From: Planktothrix rubescens CCAP 1459/22
GTDB lineage: Bacteria; Cyanobacteriota; Cyanobacteriia; Cyanobacteriales; Microcoleaceae
NCBI GenBank assembly: GCA_904830895.1
Contig: LR882958.1
Coordinates: forward strand, 3,987,501 to 4,051,500
Length of the DNA stretch: 64,000 nucleotides
Direction of reading: 5' to 3'
Below the pieces are notes generated by a model. It saw only the letters and a list, made by a program, of their open reading frames with translations, was not told the origin of the DNA and did not search any database. Position 1 is the stretch's first letter, and each line of letters starts with the position of its first letter. Shown one piece after another: positions 34,663-44,153 of this stretch. The position numbers and the translations under genes are program-made.

Positions 34663-35625
34663 ATGGAAACAACAATTAATCCTCAAACCCAGACTTTAGG
34701 ATATTCGGCGGTACAAGCTATTCAGAAACACCTAGAAAAAGTTATTAGTCATGAATCTGAAGTTTTAAAAGATCATGATCCTGAAGAATTACATCAAATG
34801 CGGGTAGGAATGCGACGGTTAAGATCTGCGGTGGTTGGTTTTGCTCCAGTATTAAAATTACCTGAATCTGCCCAGGATGAAAAAATTGGTAGAATTGCCC
34901 GTCGTTTGGGAAAATTGCGAGATTTAGATGTTTTATTAGAAATATTACAAAATACTTACTATTCACAATTACCGCCATCGGAACAAGAAATTTTAGATAA
35001 AATATTAATAGATTGGATCAAACAACGTCACAAAGCTTTTCGAGTTGTGGAATGGAGTTTAGAACATAAAATATATCAAAACTTGAAAGAAGATTTGCAA
35101 GATTGGATAAAAGAACCTAGTTTTACGACTCTGGAAGCACTACCAATTAATGAAGTCTTACCGGATTTATTACTTCCCCAAATTAGTCATTTATTCCTGC
35201 ATCCAGGTTGGCAAGTGGGAGTAACTCAAGATCCAGTTAATTCTGCTGAAATTACTTCAGAAACCTTAGAAATAATCTTAGATAAACAGGGAGAATCTTT
35301 GCACGATTTAAGAAAGCAAGCTAAGAAAGTCCGTTATCAAATGAGTTTGTTTAATGATTTTTATAGTCCTAAATATTCAACTTATTTAGAAGATATCAAA
35401 GCCATTCAAGAACATTTAGGAGATATTCAAGATAGTATGGTTTTGATGGAAAAAATAGCTGATAAAATCCCATCAAAAATTAGGTCTAAACTTCCAACTT
35501 TTATCAATCTTCTAGCGGAAAAACGCTATGAATCTTGGCAAAAATGGCAAGAACTTCAACAGCGTTATTTAAAGGCTGAAAATCGCCAGGAATTTCGCTT
35601 AGAATTACTGCATCCTGTGATCTAG
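34663..35625 (+). CDS. CHAD-domain protein
   Basis: 320-aa protein made of a CHAD domain, a helical fold that binds polyphosphate through conserved His and basic residues. Seen: LHQMRVGMRRLRSAVVGFAP near residue 42, LGKLRDLDVLLEIL near 82, and the second-half repeat LHDLRKQAKKVRYQMSLF with LGDIQD after it. No linked CYTH domain. Probably polyphosphate-associated; exact role unknown. The ATG at 34663 follows a TAGGTG site. Confidence 0.85.
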   Translation: METTINPQTQTLGYSAVQAIQKHLEKVISHESEVLKDHDPEELHQMRVGMRRLRSAVVGFAPVLKLPESAQDEKIGRIARRLGKLRDLDVLLEILQNTYYSQLPPSEQEILDKILIDWIKQRHKAFRVVEWSLEHKIYQNLKEDLQDWIKEPSFTTLEALPINEVLPDLLLPQISHLFLHPGWQVGVTQDPVNSAEITSETLEIILDKQGESLHDLRKQAKKVRYQMSLFNDFYSPKYSTYLEDIKAIQEHLGDIQDSMVLMEKIADKIPSKIRSKLPTFINLLAEKRYESWQKWQELQQRYLKAENRQEFRLELLHPVI

Positions 35626-35649
35626 GAGGGAATAATAAAACCGTCAAAG

Positions 35650-35678
35650 TCCCCCTTTTTAATGGGGATTTAGGGGGA
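35650..35678. terminator. Hairpin between convergent genes
   Basis: Stem TCCCCC / GGGGGA enclosing an AT-rich loop that itself contains AATGGGGATT. This TCCCCCTTTTTA-type element is common in cyanobacterial genomes. It lies between the CHAD gene and the convergent DUF3352 gene and may stop transcription from both sides. Confidence 0.5.
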
Positions 35679-35704
35679 TCTAATCTCATGCTAAAACATA
35701 GTAT

Positions 35705-37414
35705 TTAAGGTTCTTTTTTGGGAGTTGCAGTTGCAGGAAGTTGAGTGCTAGGGGTTTTAATTTTAACAAAAATATCATAACGGCTGGTGCGATCGCTTAT
35801 AATTGCAGTAGTTAATCCAATTGATTGAATCGCATCAATCCATAACTTTTGACCCGGGGGAAGTTGAGGTAAGGATAGAGTTCTAACATTCGGATTAAAT
35901 ACCCGTTCAAGATTTATAAAAAAGTTGCCATTATTGGGGTTTAATCCCATTGGAACAGTTTGCTGAAATAGCGGATTAGCAGTGATTTGAGCTTGAGGTA
36001 AAGGTACAATTTGATCCGCCACCGCTCCCCCCAAAGTAACAAAAGCCACATCGGATTCTAACCAACCACGAGTTACCATAAATCCCCCAAAGGGAGACAC
36101 CCATTGCACCGCCGATTGCTCCTTAACTTTAATTTCACTAACCTTAAATTTCTTATTCTTCATCACTTCATCTAACTGGGTTAAAGCCTTATCCGCCGCA
36201 CTGCGATCGGAAACCTTCACCATTAATACTAACCCCGCCGTAAATCGTTCTAAAGCTCTAGGATTTGGATTAGCGGGAACTAAAGATAAAGAAAATTCCC
36301 CACCCATCCAATTAAGAACATCTTTTTCTAACTCCATCCCCGTCGCTGATTTAAAACTAGAACTCAAAACTTGAGGATTCAAGGGCGCTATCGGATTAGC
36401 ATTTGCCCCTTGAGTATAATCTTCCCAAACCCGTTTTAAATTACTTCCAGAAACCATCATTAATGTATTTTCTGGAATCCGAGGTAGAATCTCTTGAGCT
36501 TTATTTTCAACGGTAAATTTTTTCTGACTATTCGGTTTTAACCAAGACACTCCCTTAAACCCAACTCCCTGAGATTCTAAACTAATATTAGTTGCTAATC
36601 CTTGATGCTGTTGTACCTGTTCTAAATTTTTATCAGGAATCGGATTAGGAGAACGATAGGAGGCAATTTTTGTGGCGACGGGAATATTTAGGTAAACTTG
36701 AGCAAAGGGATTAGTAGTTTTAATCGTCTCTAAATTAGCAGCATATCCAGGGGTTTTCGCTAAAGAATCTGAACCTCTATAAGTATCAATTACCCGTTCA
36801 GTTGCATTCGGATCGGTGGTGACAACTAAAAAATCTTGTCCCAGGACAGAAATCGAATAATTCTGTTTAGGATTTCCCTGGGTTTCAATAATATCAACCC
36901 CTCGATAGGAGCGCTGAGTAGTTTGGCCCTGTTGTAGTGTTCTCGGTCGTGATAATAATTCTTTAGCTTTGGTAGGGTTAGCAATAGGAAGCACCACCAC
37001 CATCGTCTGTTGATTTAAGGAGGTGGAAGTATCAGAGTTAGGAGCAGTCCCAGAAATCAAGCTAGAATTAGGTAAAGAAGCGATCATTACTTCTTGACCG
37101 ACCCAAGGCTGAATATCCTGTTGATAATTATAGCCATTGTCTGTAAATACCCGATTTTGCCAATTTTTGAGAATATCTTGCAACGCCGCTTGAGATTGAA
37201 CCGTACCGTATTGGCTTAATTTATCCCATTGTTGGGGATTTGTGGAGAGGGATACAGCCACCATTGCTTCCTGGGGTACAACATTCGCACCCAGGGGAAC
37301 ACCTTCTAAAAATTTACGCGAAACTAAACCGTAGTAGGCTGCAATTCCACCTCCAACCAGCAGTGTCGCAACTCCCACAGTCAAAACTAGATTGGGTTTA
37401 ATTTTTTGGATCAT
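35705..37414 (-). CDS. DUF3352 domain-containing membrane-anchored protein
   Basis: 569 aa from ATG 37414 (MIQKIKPNLVLTVG). An N-terminal hydrophobic segment (LVLTVGVATLLVGGGIAAYY) should anchor or export it; the rest is a large periplasmic-type region of repeated beta-alpha units with LPNSS, GSNLKRVWEDY and GGFMVTRGWL. Matches the cyanobacterial DUF3352 family in length and in the VPQEAMVAVSLSTN opening. Function of the family is unknown. An upstream in-frame start 25 codons earlier is less likely, as it lengthens the tail before the anchor. Confidence 0.75.
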   Translation of the reverse strand: MIQKIKPNLVLTVGVATLLVGGGIAAYYGLVSRKFLEGVPLGANVVPQEAMVAVSLSTNPQQWDKLSQYGTVQSQAALQDILKNWQNRVFTDNGYNYQQDIQPWVGQEVMIASLPNSSLISGTAPNSDTSTSLNQQTMVVVLPIANPTKAKELLSRPRTLQQGQTTQRSYRGVDIIETQGNPKQNYSISVLGQDFLVVTTDPNATERVIDTYRGSDSLAKTPGYAANLETIKTTNPFAQVYLNIPVATKIASYRSPNPIPDKNLEQVQQHQGLATNISLESQGVGFKGVSWLKPNSQKKFTVENKAQEILPRIPENTLMMVSGSNLKRVWEDYTQGANANPIAPLNPQVLSSSFKSATGMELEKDVLNWMGGEFSLSLVPANPNPRALERFTAGLVLMVKVSDRSAADKALTQLDEVMKNKKFKVSEIKVKEQSAVQWVSPFGGFMVTRGWLESDVAFVTLGGAVADQIVPLPQAQITANPLFQQTVPMGLNPNNGNFFINLERVFNPNVRTLSLPQLPPGQKLWIDAIQSIGLTTAIISDRTSRYDIFVKIKTPSTQLPATATPKKEP

Positions 37415-37515
37415 GAATAGCAAGGATGGCTCTAGCCTGTAAACAAAATGATTCGGTGTCGAGGGAGATTTTAACCCAGGGGGTTGCACTTTGCAAATTC
37501 CCTCGTCCCTCGTCC

Positions 37516-37622
37516 CTCGTTGCTAGGTTCTACCTAGCAATGCCTTCTTGCAGGCTCCGCCTGCTTCTTGACCGGAGGCAGAGCCTCCTGTTGGGGTTCC
37601 CTGGTGGAACCAGGGGAACCAG
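37516..37622. repeat. RAYT-associated palindromic repeat, copy A
   Basis: Three successive hairpins: TTGCTAGGT-TCT-ACCTAGCAA (37520-37540), AGGCTCCGCCT, and GGTTCCCTGGTGGAACC overlapping CCAGGGGAACC. It lies 15 bases beyond the 3' end of the RAYT gene. About 85 percent like copies B and C by eye. Confidence 0.8.
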
Positions 37623-37637
37623 AGGTAGTGCTGTGGT

Positions 37638-38168
37638 TTATGAAATAATTTCGATGGGGATTAATCCCGGTAAATCTTGATAGTTTCGATAACTAGAATA
37701 TCGCCAGTGTAGGGGATCGTCAATATAACCGCGTTTGACTGGATTGTTATGAATATAGTCTAATTTTTGCCATAACATTTCTTCTGTGAGAATGGCTTGA
37801 GGATGAAAGCCTTCTTGCCAAAGTTGATATTCTTGATCGGTTTTATGGGGAAGTTTAGCGGCTTTAAGTTGAGTTAAGAGGTGATGACTTTGATTTTGTT
37901 TTAATTGATCAATAATGGAACGAGCAGTAAAGGATTTAAAGGTTCTAATTTCTTTGGATAGGTTTTCGGCAGTGCCAATTAAATGCAGATGGTTTTCCAT
38001 TAAAACATAGCTATGTAAAATTAAGCGGTGTTGGTCGTGTAAAAACTTTAAAGAATTAAGGATAATTTGAGCAAATTCTGGATGGCTGAAAATCGGAATC
38101 CAGTTAACCGTAGTACAGGTCACAAAATGGGGTCTGTCTTCTAATACTTTATAGCGGCTGCGTCCCAT
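37638..38168 (-). CDS. REP-associated tyrosine transposase (RAYT, Y1/HUH family)
   Basis: Single-strand DNA transposase of the IS200-like Y1 family (176 aa). The HUH metal motif is seen as LMENHLHLIG near residue 62 and the catalytic Tyr candidate in LDYIHNNPVKRGY near residue 139; WRYSSYRNY at the end is typical of RAYT proteins. RAYTs are domesticated and mobilise REP-type palindromes. Here palindromic repeats flank it on both sides (37516, 38255, 38381), the arrangement known as a REPtron. ATG 38168. Confidence 0.88.
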   Translation of the reverse strand: MGRSRYKVLEDRPHFVTCTTVNWIPIFSHPEFAQIILNSLKFLHDQHRLILHSYVLMENHLHLIGTAENLSKEIRTFKSFTARSIIDQLKQNQSHHLLTQLKAAKLPHKTDQEYQLWQEGFHPQAILTEEMLWQKLDYIHNNPVKRGYIDDPLHWRYSSYRNYQDLPGLIPIEIIS

Positions 38169-38254
38169 CTCTGTTTAATATTATTGAGAGTTTTCGGGTT
38201 GACTGATCTGAATTATATAACGACTTACCCTCGTCGCCTCCCTCCTTCCCCTCG

Positions 38255-38364
38255 TTGCTAGGTTCTACCTAGCAATGCCTTCTTACAGGCTCCGCCTGCT
38301 ATTTTGTTTTCACTGAAGGCAGAGCCTCTATTATCGGTTCCCTGGTGGAACCAGGGGAACCAGG
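38255..38364. repeat. RAYT-associated palindromic repeat, copy B
   Basis: 110 bases with the same three hairpins as copy A, upstream of the RAYT gene. Identical by eye to copy C, from which it is separated by 16 bases, so the two arose by a recent 126-base tandem duplication. Confidence 0.85.
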
Positions 38365-38380
38365 GAACGACTTCCCCTCG

Positions 38381-38490
38381 TTGCTAGGTTCTACCTAGCA
38401 ATGCCTTCTTACAGGCTCCGCCTGCTATTTTGTTTTCACTGAAGGCAGAGCCTCTATTATCGGTTCCCTGGTGGAACCAGGGGAACCAGG
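38381..38490. repeat. RAYT-associated palindromic repeat, copy C
   Basis: Second unit of the tandem pair with copy B; sequence identical by eye over 110 bases. Followed directly by a purine-rich low-complexity tract. Confidence 0.85.
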
Positions 38491-38562
38491 TAAAAAAAAA
38501 GAAAGAAGGGTAAAGAAGAAAGAAGGGTAAAGGGCAAAAGGGCTAAAGAAAATAGGGCTAAA
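38491..38562. repeat. Purine-rich low-complexity tract
   Basis: Repeats of AGAAGGGTAAAG and GGGCTAAAG types occupy the gap between palindrome copy C and the 3' end of the kinase-FGE gene. No coding potential. Confidence 0.7.
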
Positions 38563-38578
38563 AGTCCTGCACAGCAAC

Positions 38579-40558
38579 CTACGACGCACCTACAACCCAA
38601 CAAACCCGAAAGCCGCCGTAGTTGTCGAAGTAGTCGGGGGTGACCCAGGTACGATTAGCAGAACGGCAGTAATCAGGAACGTCGACCCACGAACCGCCCC
38701 GCAGCACCCGGTATTGAGTATTTCCGCCCGACTCCCAAACACTGCCATCTGTCGGCGCACCATTATAATTATCATGCCAAGGGTCGGCGCACCATTCCCA
38801 AACGTTACCGTGCATATCGTATAATCCAAAGGCGTTGGGGGGAAAACTGCCGACAACGGTTGTCTTTCTTCGATAAATCCCTTTTGGCCCGGAGCCGTAG
38901 GTAGAGTTGCCGTTATAATTGACTAAATCGGTGGTGATGGTTTCACCGAAATAAAAGGGTGTGGTAGTTCCAGCACGACAGGCATATTCCCATTCTGCCT
39001 CACTGGGTAAACGATGGCTACGTCCGGTGAATTGAGAGAGGCGATCGCAAAATTCTACCGCTTCAAACCAAGTTACACTCTCAACAGGCAAGTTATCCCC
39101 TTTAAAACTGGAGGGGTCGGAATTCAGATCAATCTGACGTTTGGGTAAACCTGCTACCGCCCGCCATTGGGCTTGAGTCACGGCATATTGACCCATCAAA
39201 AAAGAGGCTATATTAACAGTACGTTGTGGCCCTTCATCGTTATCTCGTTCTAATTCACTGCTAGGGGAACCCATGAGGAATGTTCCGGCTGGAATTACGA
39301 CTAAATCTAATATTATCCCATTGATATTTTCACTCAAAATTTGGGCTTGGGCTTGCCAACGCTTGTTGATTTGTCCCGTTGAGTTGACGGTTACGGTTTC
39401 AAAGCTAACGGTTTTGAAGGGACTGGGTGAGGGGGTTGGTGTCGGGGTTGGGGTTGGTGTCGGTGTCGGGGTTGGTGTCGGGGTTGGTTGGGGAGATATG
39501 GGGGTAGAAGTAGAGTTATTTTCAGGAGAAGAAATAATCAGTTTTTCCCCAGCTAATGCGACCAAAAATCCGATACCACTAAAAGCCGCAAATTGTAATA
39601 TTGTTCGTCGGGTTGTGGTAGGGTCTGGAGTCAGTATTGTGCTAGGAGCGGGTGTTGGGGTGGGAGCGGGTGTTGGGTTGGGAGCGGGTGTTGGGATGGG
39701 AGTCGGTATTGGGGTGGGAGCAGGTGTTGGGGTGGGAAATAAGGTGGAAAGAGCTTCTAATGTTTCATCGGCATCTTGATAGCGCCCAGAAAAGTGATCC
39801 CGCACCATTTTATCTAAGAAATTCCCTAACTCATTACTAACTTGGGCTTGATTTCGCCAAAGGACTTCTCCGGTATTATAATCATGGGGCAAAGTCTCAG
39901 GTATTCTTCCCGTTAGGGCTTGTATTCCGACCATTCCAACGGCATAAATATCACTGGCGAGTTTGGGGTGTCCCTTCGCTTGTTCACCGGGCATATAACC
40001 CAGAGTTCCTATCGCAATGGTAAGGCTGGTTTGTCCTTGAGCATTGACAATTAAGGTTCCAAGTTCTTTAACTGCTCCAAAGTCAATTAGGATAATTTTA
40101 CCATCACTACGCCGCATTAAATTAGCGGGTTTAATATCTCTATGGATGATATTTTGTCGATGAACAATAGCTAAAACTTCTAGGATATTTTTTAATAATT
40201 TAATAACAGCAGATTCAGTTAATGTTTTCCCTGGTGTGATTTCTTTGGTAAGATCATAGCCGTCAATAAATTGTTGAACAAAATAAAATTCTCCCTGTTC
40301 TTCAAAGTGGGCAAATAGTTTGGGAATGCGTTCATCTAAAAGACTCAGTTTATAGAGGGCATTGGCTTCTTTTTCAAATAGCCTTCGAGCAATTACTAAT
40401 AGGGCGGGGGTGGGATTTTTGGGTTTAAGATGTTTGACGACGCAGTGGGGATGTCCGGGTAGGTCTAGGTCTTTAGCGAGGTAGGTTTCACCAAAACCTC
40501 CTCCTCCCAGGAATTGTATAATTTGATAACGGTTACGGAGGGTTCGACCTACTAGCAT
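38579..40558 (-). CDS. Ser/Thr protein kinase - FGE-sulfatase fusion, candidate DGR target protein
   Basis: 659-aa membrane protein. Kinase domain about 10-275 ([38 protein letters not shown]); Pro-Thr repeat linkers about 280-320 and 350-380; membrane segment about 318-342 ([18 protein letters not shown]); formylglycine-generating-enzyme/C-type-lectin-like domain about 400-659 ([36 protein letters not shown]). The end, from RGGSW to GFRVCW, has NNC or NNT codons at nearly all non-conserved sites (GTC GAC GTT, GAT TAC, GAC TAC TTC GAC AAC TAC), as expected when AAY template codons are mutated at adenine by a diversity-generating retroelement. No reverse transcriptase is in the window. It may be an ordinary FGE kinase. 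Confidence 0.82.
   Translation of the reverse strand: MLVGRTLRNRYQIIQFLGGGGFGETYLAKDLDLPGHPHCVVKHLKPKNPTPALLVIARRLFEKEANALYKLSLLDERIPKLFAHFEEQGEFYFVQQFIDGYDLTKEITPGKTLTESAVIKLLKNILEVLAIVHRQNIIHRDIKPANLMRRSDGKIILIDFGAVKELGTLIVNAQGQTSLTIAIGTLGYMPGEQAKGHPKLASDIYAVGMVGIQALTGRIPETLPHDYNTGEVLWRNQAQVSNELGNFLDKMVRDHFSGRYQDADETLEALSTLFPTPTPAPTPIPTPIPTPAPNPTPAPTPTPAPSTILTPDPTTTRRTILQFAAFSGIGFLVALAGEKLIISSPENNSTSTPISPQPTPTPTPTPTPTPTPTPTPSPSPFKTVSFETVTVNSTGQINKRWQAQAQILSENINGIILDLVVIPAGTFLMGSPSSELERDNDEGPQRTVNIASFLMGQYAVTQAQWRAVAGLPKRQIDLNSDPSSFKGDNLPVESVTWFEAVEFCDRLSQFTGRSHRLPSEAEWEYACRAGTTTPFYFGETITTDLVNYNGNSTYGSGPKGIYRRKTTVVGSFPPNAFGLYDMHGNVWEWCADPWHDNYNGAPTDGSVWESGGNTQYRVLRGGSWVDVPDYCRSANRTWVTPDYFDNYGGFRVCWVVGAS
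38612..38690 (-). other. Putative DGR variable region in kinase-FGE gene
   Basis: Segment encoding [21 protein letters not shown] and the fixed blocks CRSANR and GFRV. Variable-looking sites are NNC/NNT codons while fixed sites keep ordinary codons. The adjacent GC-rich 3' stretch could be the IMH. Template repeat not seen here. Confidence 0.5.
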
Positions 40559-40605
40559 AATTGTGACTATCGTAGATTGTCCTGAGTTTGATTTTATAGC
40601 AATTT

Positions 40606-40648
40606 GTAGTCAGGCGTGAACGCCTGTTAGCCCTAAAGGGCTTACTAC
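40606..40648. repeat. Dispersed palindromic repeat (cloverleaf type)
   Basis: Outer stem GTAGT / ACTAC enclosing two hairpins, AGGCGTgaACGCCT and AGCCCTaaAGGGCT. Lies between the kinase-FGE promoter and the 3' end of corA. A related, cut-off unit is at the right window edge. Confidence 0.75.
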
Positions 40649-41823
40649 GTTATTTTATCTTGATCTTGAGGATCGGAAAGATTATTAAACCAACCGCGTT
40701 TCCAGAAGAAGAAAAATAACCCCAAAGCGATGAAAAACATCATTCCCAAACAGACAGGATAACCCCAATACCAATTAAGTTCGGGCATATTCCAAGGAGA
40801 ATTTTCGGGGTTAAAATTCATTCCGTAGACCCCGGCCACAAAGGTTAGGGGAATAAAAATAGTTGAAATCACGGTGAGCAATTTCATAATTTCATTCATT
40901 TTGTTGCTCATCGTAGACATATAAATTCCCATCAAATCCGAGGATAATTCTCGATAGGTTTCTACCATATCCCGAACTAAAATAGTATGATCATAACAGT
41001 CTCGTAAATATATCCGAACTTCTGGACTAATTAAATCACTTCCATCTCTAATTAATACATTAATCGCTTCCCGTTGCGCCCAAATTGCCCGTCTTAGGGT
41101 AAATAAATCTCGGCGAATACTATAAATTTTAGCTAGATCTTTAGGTACAGGATTAAATACCACCTTGTCTTCTAAGTCTTCTAAAAGATCTCCATATTCT
41201 TCTAATACCGGGAAAAACCCATCAATAATTGCATCTAAAATCGCATAGGCTAAATAATCAGCCCCTTGTTTACGAATAATTCCTTGATTATAACGAATGC
41301 GATCGCGCACAGGTTGTAAACAATCATATTCCGCTTCTTCCTGCACCGTGAGTAAATAATTTTTCCCTAAAATAATACTAACCTGTTCTTTATGTAGGGG
41401 ATCTTCTCCAGGTTTGATCATGATCATCCAGGCGACAATTACCAATTGCCCCTCATATTCTACTACTTTAGGCCGTTGGGGAACATTCACCACATCTTCT
41501 AAGGCAATCGGATGTAAATTAAATACCTGCGCCATCCGATCCCAAGTGTCCTGATTTCCTAATCCTAAAATATCTAACCAAGAAACAGAATGGGTATCTA
41601 AATAGGGTGCACATTCCTCCGGTGTTTTTAAGATTAAACGAGTTGCCATTTCGTCGCTATAATCAATTAACACCATTTCTGGAGGGGGATCATCCGCTTC
41701 CACATCTAATGTTCCCGGTGGTGTTCCCGGATCATCATAGAAATAATCTAAATTAGATTCATCTTCATCTTCATCAATGACAGAATCGAGGGGGGGCATT
41801 GTGGATTTTATACTATGTGCCAT
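40645..41823 (-). CDS. corA: CorA-type Mg2+/Co2+ transporter
   Basis: Divalent-cation channel of the inner membrane (392 aa), pentameric in the family. Large acidic cytosolic N-terminal domain; two C-terminal membrane helices with the signature YGMNF between TFVAGVYGMNFNPENS and the second helix (LGMMFFIALGLFFFFW). The N-terminus is very acidic (EDEDESNLDYFYDD). Single gene; its stop overlaps a palindromic repeat. Confidence 0.93.
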   Translation of the reverse strand: MAHSIKSTMPPLDSVIDEDEDESNLDYFYDDPGTPPGTLDVEADDPPPEMVLIDYSDEMATRLILKTPEECAPYLDTHSVSWLDILGLGNQDTWDRMAQVFNLHPIALEDVVNVPQRPKVVEYEGQLVIVAWMIMIKPGEDPLHKEQVSIILGKNYLLTVQEEAEYDCLQPVRDRIRYNQGIIRKQGADYLAYAILDAIIDGFFPVLEEYGDLLEDLEDKVVFNPVPKDLAKIYSIRRDLFTLRRAIWAQREAINVLIRDGSDLISPEVRIYLRDCYDHTILVRDMVETYRELSSDLMGIYMSTMSNKMNEIMKLLTVISTIFIPLTFVAGVYGMNFNPENSPWNMPELNWYWGYPVCLGMMFFIALGLFFFFWKRGWFNNLSDPQDQDKIT

Positions 41824-41928
41824 AAAAAAACGGCCCTGAAGTTTAATGAAATGGGTTTAGAAATCGCAAAACTAATCCTAGTTTAACCGATATGGTTCAA
41901 AAGGTAACTTAGTATTTAAAAAAAAACT

Positions 41929-42393
41929 CTATAGGTTTTTTTCTAAAAGTTTAAATTCTCTTAAAGCAGGTAAAAAGTTTTTGTTTTCATGGCTAGGACG
42001 GCTTAATTTTATTAAGGAAAATCGTTGTAAATGGCTTAAGTCTTGCCATTGTTTTAAGGTAATATTAACACCAATTTCTTCTAACTTTTGCTGTACTGCA
42101 TCCGGTAATTTTGTTATTTCTAACCAAAGGGGGTGATCCTCAATCGGTAAATCCTTGAGGGGAATATTAGTATATTGTTCAGCTAATTCATACAGTAAAC
42201 TCCGATAACCTGTAATTTCTTCCGGTGTATTAATTGAATTTTGGACTAACTGTTGACGATCCTCCTGACTAAATTTATTCCAATGTTCTAGTTTTAACTT
42301 CACCCCACAACTATCAAGTTTATACCGCACAACCATCGGAATACAATGCAAAGATTCAACAAAATCCTGTTCAAATTCAAACAAATTATTCAT
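41929..42393 (-). CDS. narM: Nitrate reductase-associated protein (NarM-like)
   Basis: 154-aa protein of the cyanobacterial nitrate-reductase-associated family. The opening LFEFEQDFVESLHCIPMVVRYKLD and a second, similar half (AVQQKLEEIGVNITLKQWQ) are characteristic: two related helical repeats. In Synechococcus, NarM is needed for active nitrate reductase. No nar genes lie beside it here. Family call is from recalled motif similarity, so the symbol is tentative. Confidence 0.65.
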   Translation of the reverse strand: MNNLFEFEQDFVESLHCIPMVVRYKLDSCGVKLKLEHWNKFSQEDRQQLVQNSINTPEEITGYRSLLYELAEQYTNIPLKDLPIEDHPLWLEITKLPDAVQQKLEEIGVNITLKQWQDLSHLQRFSLIKLSRPSHENKNFLPALREFKLLEKNL

Positions 42394-42455
42394 AAAGTAG
42401 TCCTATTTCCGATTTTAGCTCGTTTATTAAAGATTCTATATCTTCCCCAAAACCC

Positions 42456-42525
42456 ATCACGGATTTAAGATGATTACGCAGATTAACACAGATTAAAATC
42501 CGTGAAATCCTCTTAAATCCGTGAT
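42456..42525. repeat. Dispersed palindromic repeat, copy 2
   Basis: 70-base imperfect palindrome ATCACGGATTTAAGA ... TCTTAAATCCGTGAT, sharing AAATCCTCTTAAATCCGTGAT with the copy at 30752-30822. Located just downstream of the LOG-family gene. Confidence 0.7.
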
Positions 42526-42544
42526 CCCTATTACCCATTCCCTG

Positions 42545-43612
42545 CTATTTCTGCTCTGGATGAGCCGCTTCTGGGGAAGTAGCACCCATTTGATTAATTG
42601 TATAAATCATTTGATACAATCGCCCAACTCGACGTTGATTAAAATGGAAGGTTAAACGGGGTAATTCCTCTGTGTCGTCGCCAACTTCTTCCGGTAAGGC
42701 TTGAGTTTTTTCAATCTTACCTTTAGATAACATATCGTGAAACTCCGTATTTAGTTGTTCCACTTGTTGCTCAGATAATTCCGATTTTAACCGCATGACA
42801 AACTTATCTTTAACATGACGACTAGAATGATAGACTTGATAGAAACTGGCGATCGCTTCACAAGCAACAGACAAATCATCCGTAATTGTATAAAAACTGG
42901 GATCATCTGGTGAAATCAACCCCCGATTTAGCATTTGTTTATGAATAAATTGGTTGAGATCATACCAATAATCTCCCCCTGGACGATCCACCAAAATCAA
43001 TGGGGCCGGGCCGAATTTTCCCGTCTGAATTAATGTTAAACATTCAAAGGTTTCATCTAAAGTTCCAAAACCCCCTGGAAACAGAGCCAAAGCATCACTT
43101 TCACGCAGAAAAAATAACTTGCGCGTGAAAAAATACTTGAACATAATCGCTTTTTTGTTTCCTTGAATATAAGGATTTGAAGCTTGTTCAAAAGGAAGCT
43201 GAATATTTAAACCAAAAGATAAATCCAGACCCGCACCCTCATTTCCCGCCTGCATAATACCACCTCCACCCCCGGTTAATACCATAAAACCTTGTTGGGT
43301 GACATATTTAGCAAAATCTGCCGCCATCCGATATTCTTGTGTGTCAGCAGAAATTCGAGCCGAACCAAAAATACAAATTTTGCGAACATGGCGATAGGGA
43401 TAAAAAATTTGAAAACCCCGCTCTAAGTCCAATAAAGAAGCCGAAATAATTTTCCAGTCCAGGGTTTCAAATTCCTCTCCAGCCATCCGAACTAGACTAG
43501 AAAGCGATCGCGAAATCCATTTTTTATGCTTTAAATTCGGCAATTTATCCACCAACTGGATAATATCTGCTTGTAGAGAATCTACCGCTAAACTAATATC
43601 TGAGGAGTTCAT
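42545..43612 (-). CDS. LOG-family protein (lysine-decarboxylase-like Rossmann fold)
   Basis: 355-aa protein with the LOG/TIGR00730-type motif pair: GGGGGIMQAGNEGA (about 120) and PGGFGTLDE (about 185). Family members are nucleotide 5'-monophosphate phosphoribohydrolases, including cytokinin-activating LOG. The protein is longer than plain LOG, with N- and C-terminal extensions typical of a cyanobacterial subgroup. ATG 43612 is chosen because AGGTGA lies 8 bases before it; a GTG four codons upstream overlaps that site. Confidence 0.85.
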   Translation of the reverse strand: MNSSDISLAVDSLQADIIQLVDKLPNLKHKKWISRSLSSLVRMAGEEFETLDWKIISASLLDLERGFQIFYPYRHVRKICIFGSARISADTQEYRMAADFAKYVTQQGFMVLTGGGGGIMQAGNEGAGLDLSFGLNIQLPFEQASNPYIQGNKKAIMFKYFFTRKLFFLRESDALALFPGGFGTLDETFECLTLIQTGKFGPAPLILVDRPGGDYWYDLNQFIHKQMLNRGLISPDDPSFYTITDDLSVACEAIASFYQVYHSSRHVKDKFVMRLKSELSEQQVEQLNTEFHDMLSKGKIEKTQALPEEVGDDTEELPRLTFHFNQRRVGRLYQMIYTINQMGATSPEAAHPEQK

Positions 43613-43829
43613 AAAATTTATCACCTAAAACAAAGCGCCTTAGAGCCAAGGTTCCAAGACGCAATACCCGTGAATAATCAGCTTGAGGTTCAAGTATCAC
43701 TTTCCTGGGAATCGAAAACCACTTTGATCAACTAACTCAAACTCACTCTTTTTTTAAGTCTGTTTTTAAGTTAAGTCATCAACCCCTGCAACAATGATTC
43801 AAGTGTTCTATTGGTTACTTTTAGGAGAA

Positions 43830-44153
43830 TTAAATATACTTCTCCAAAGTAGTTGCTAAAGTCGTTTTAGGAATAGCACCTACAACCATATCCACCTTTT
43901 GACCATCTTTGAAAATCATCAGCGTTGGAATACTGCGAATTCCATACTGACTAGCAGTATTAGGATTTTCATCTGTATTCAGCTTGACTACTTTAAGTTT
44001 TCCAATATACTGGTCTGCAATTTCACTTACAACAGGTGCAACCATACGACAAGGCCCACACCAAGGAGCCCAAAAATCCACTAATACTGGGATCGGACTA
44101 TCAAGCACATCGTCTTTAAAACTAGCATCAGTAACTGGTAAGGCGTTGGACAT
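43830..44153 (-). CDS. trxA: Thioredoxin
   Basis: 107-aa disulfide reductase with active site [14 protein letters not shown], cis-Pro in SIPTLMIF, and normal thioredoxin length. Cytosolic; probably m-type. Located downstream of Yfr1 and guaB, the conserved cyanobacterial order. A leader of several hundred bases separates it from Yfr1. Confidence 0.97.
   Translation of the reverse strand: MSNALPVTDASFKDDVLDSPIPVLVDFWAPWCGPCRMVAPVVSEIADQYIGKLKVVKLNTDENPNTASQYGIRSIPTLMIFKDGQKVDMVVGAIPKTTLATTLEKYI

Noticed and set aside
39273-39779. Plus-strand ORF of 168 codons with Val-Gly repeats
   Set aside because: It is the antisense of the Pro-Thr linkers in the kinase-FGE gene; the repeats are the complement of the CCN-ACN linker codons.
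38579-40558. Looked for a reverse transcriptase or accessory Avd gene to go with the putative variable region
   Set aside because: No RT-like ORF exists in the window; the DGR core, if any, lies elsewhere.
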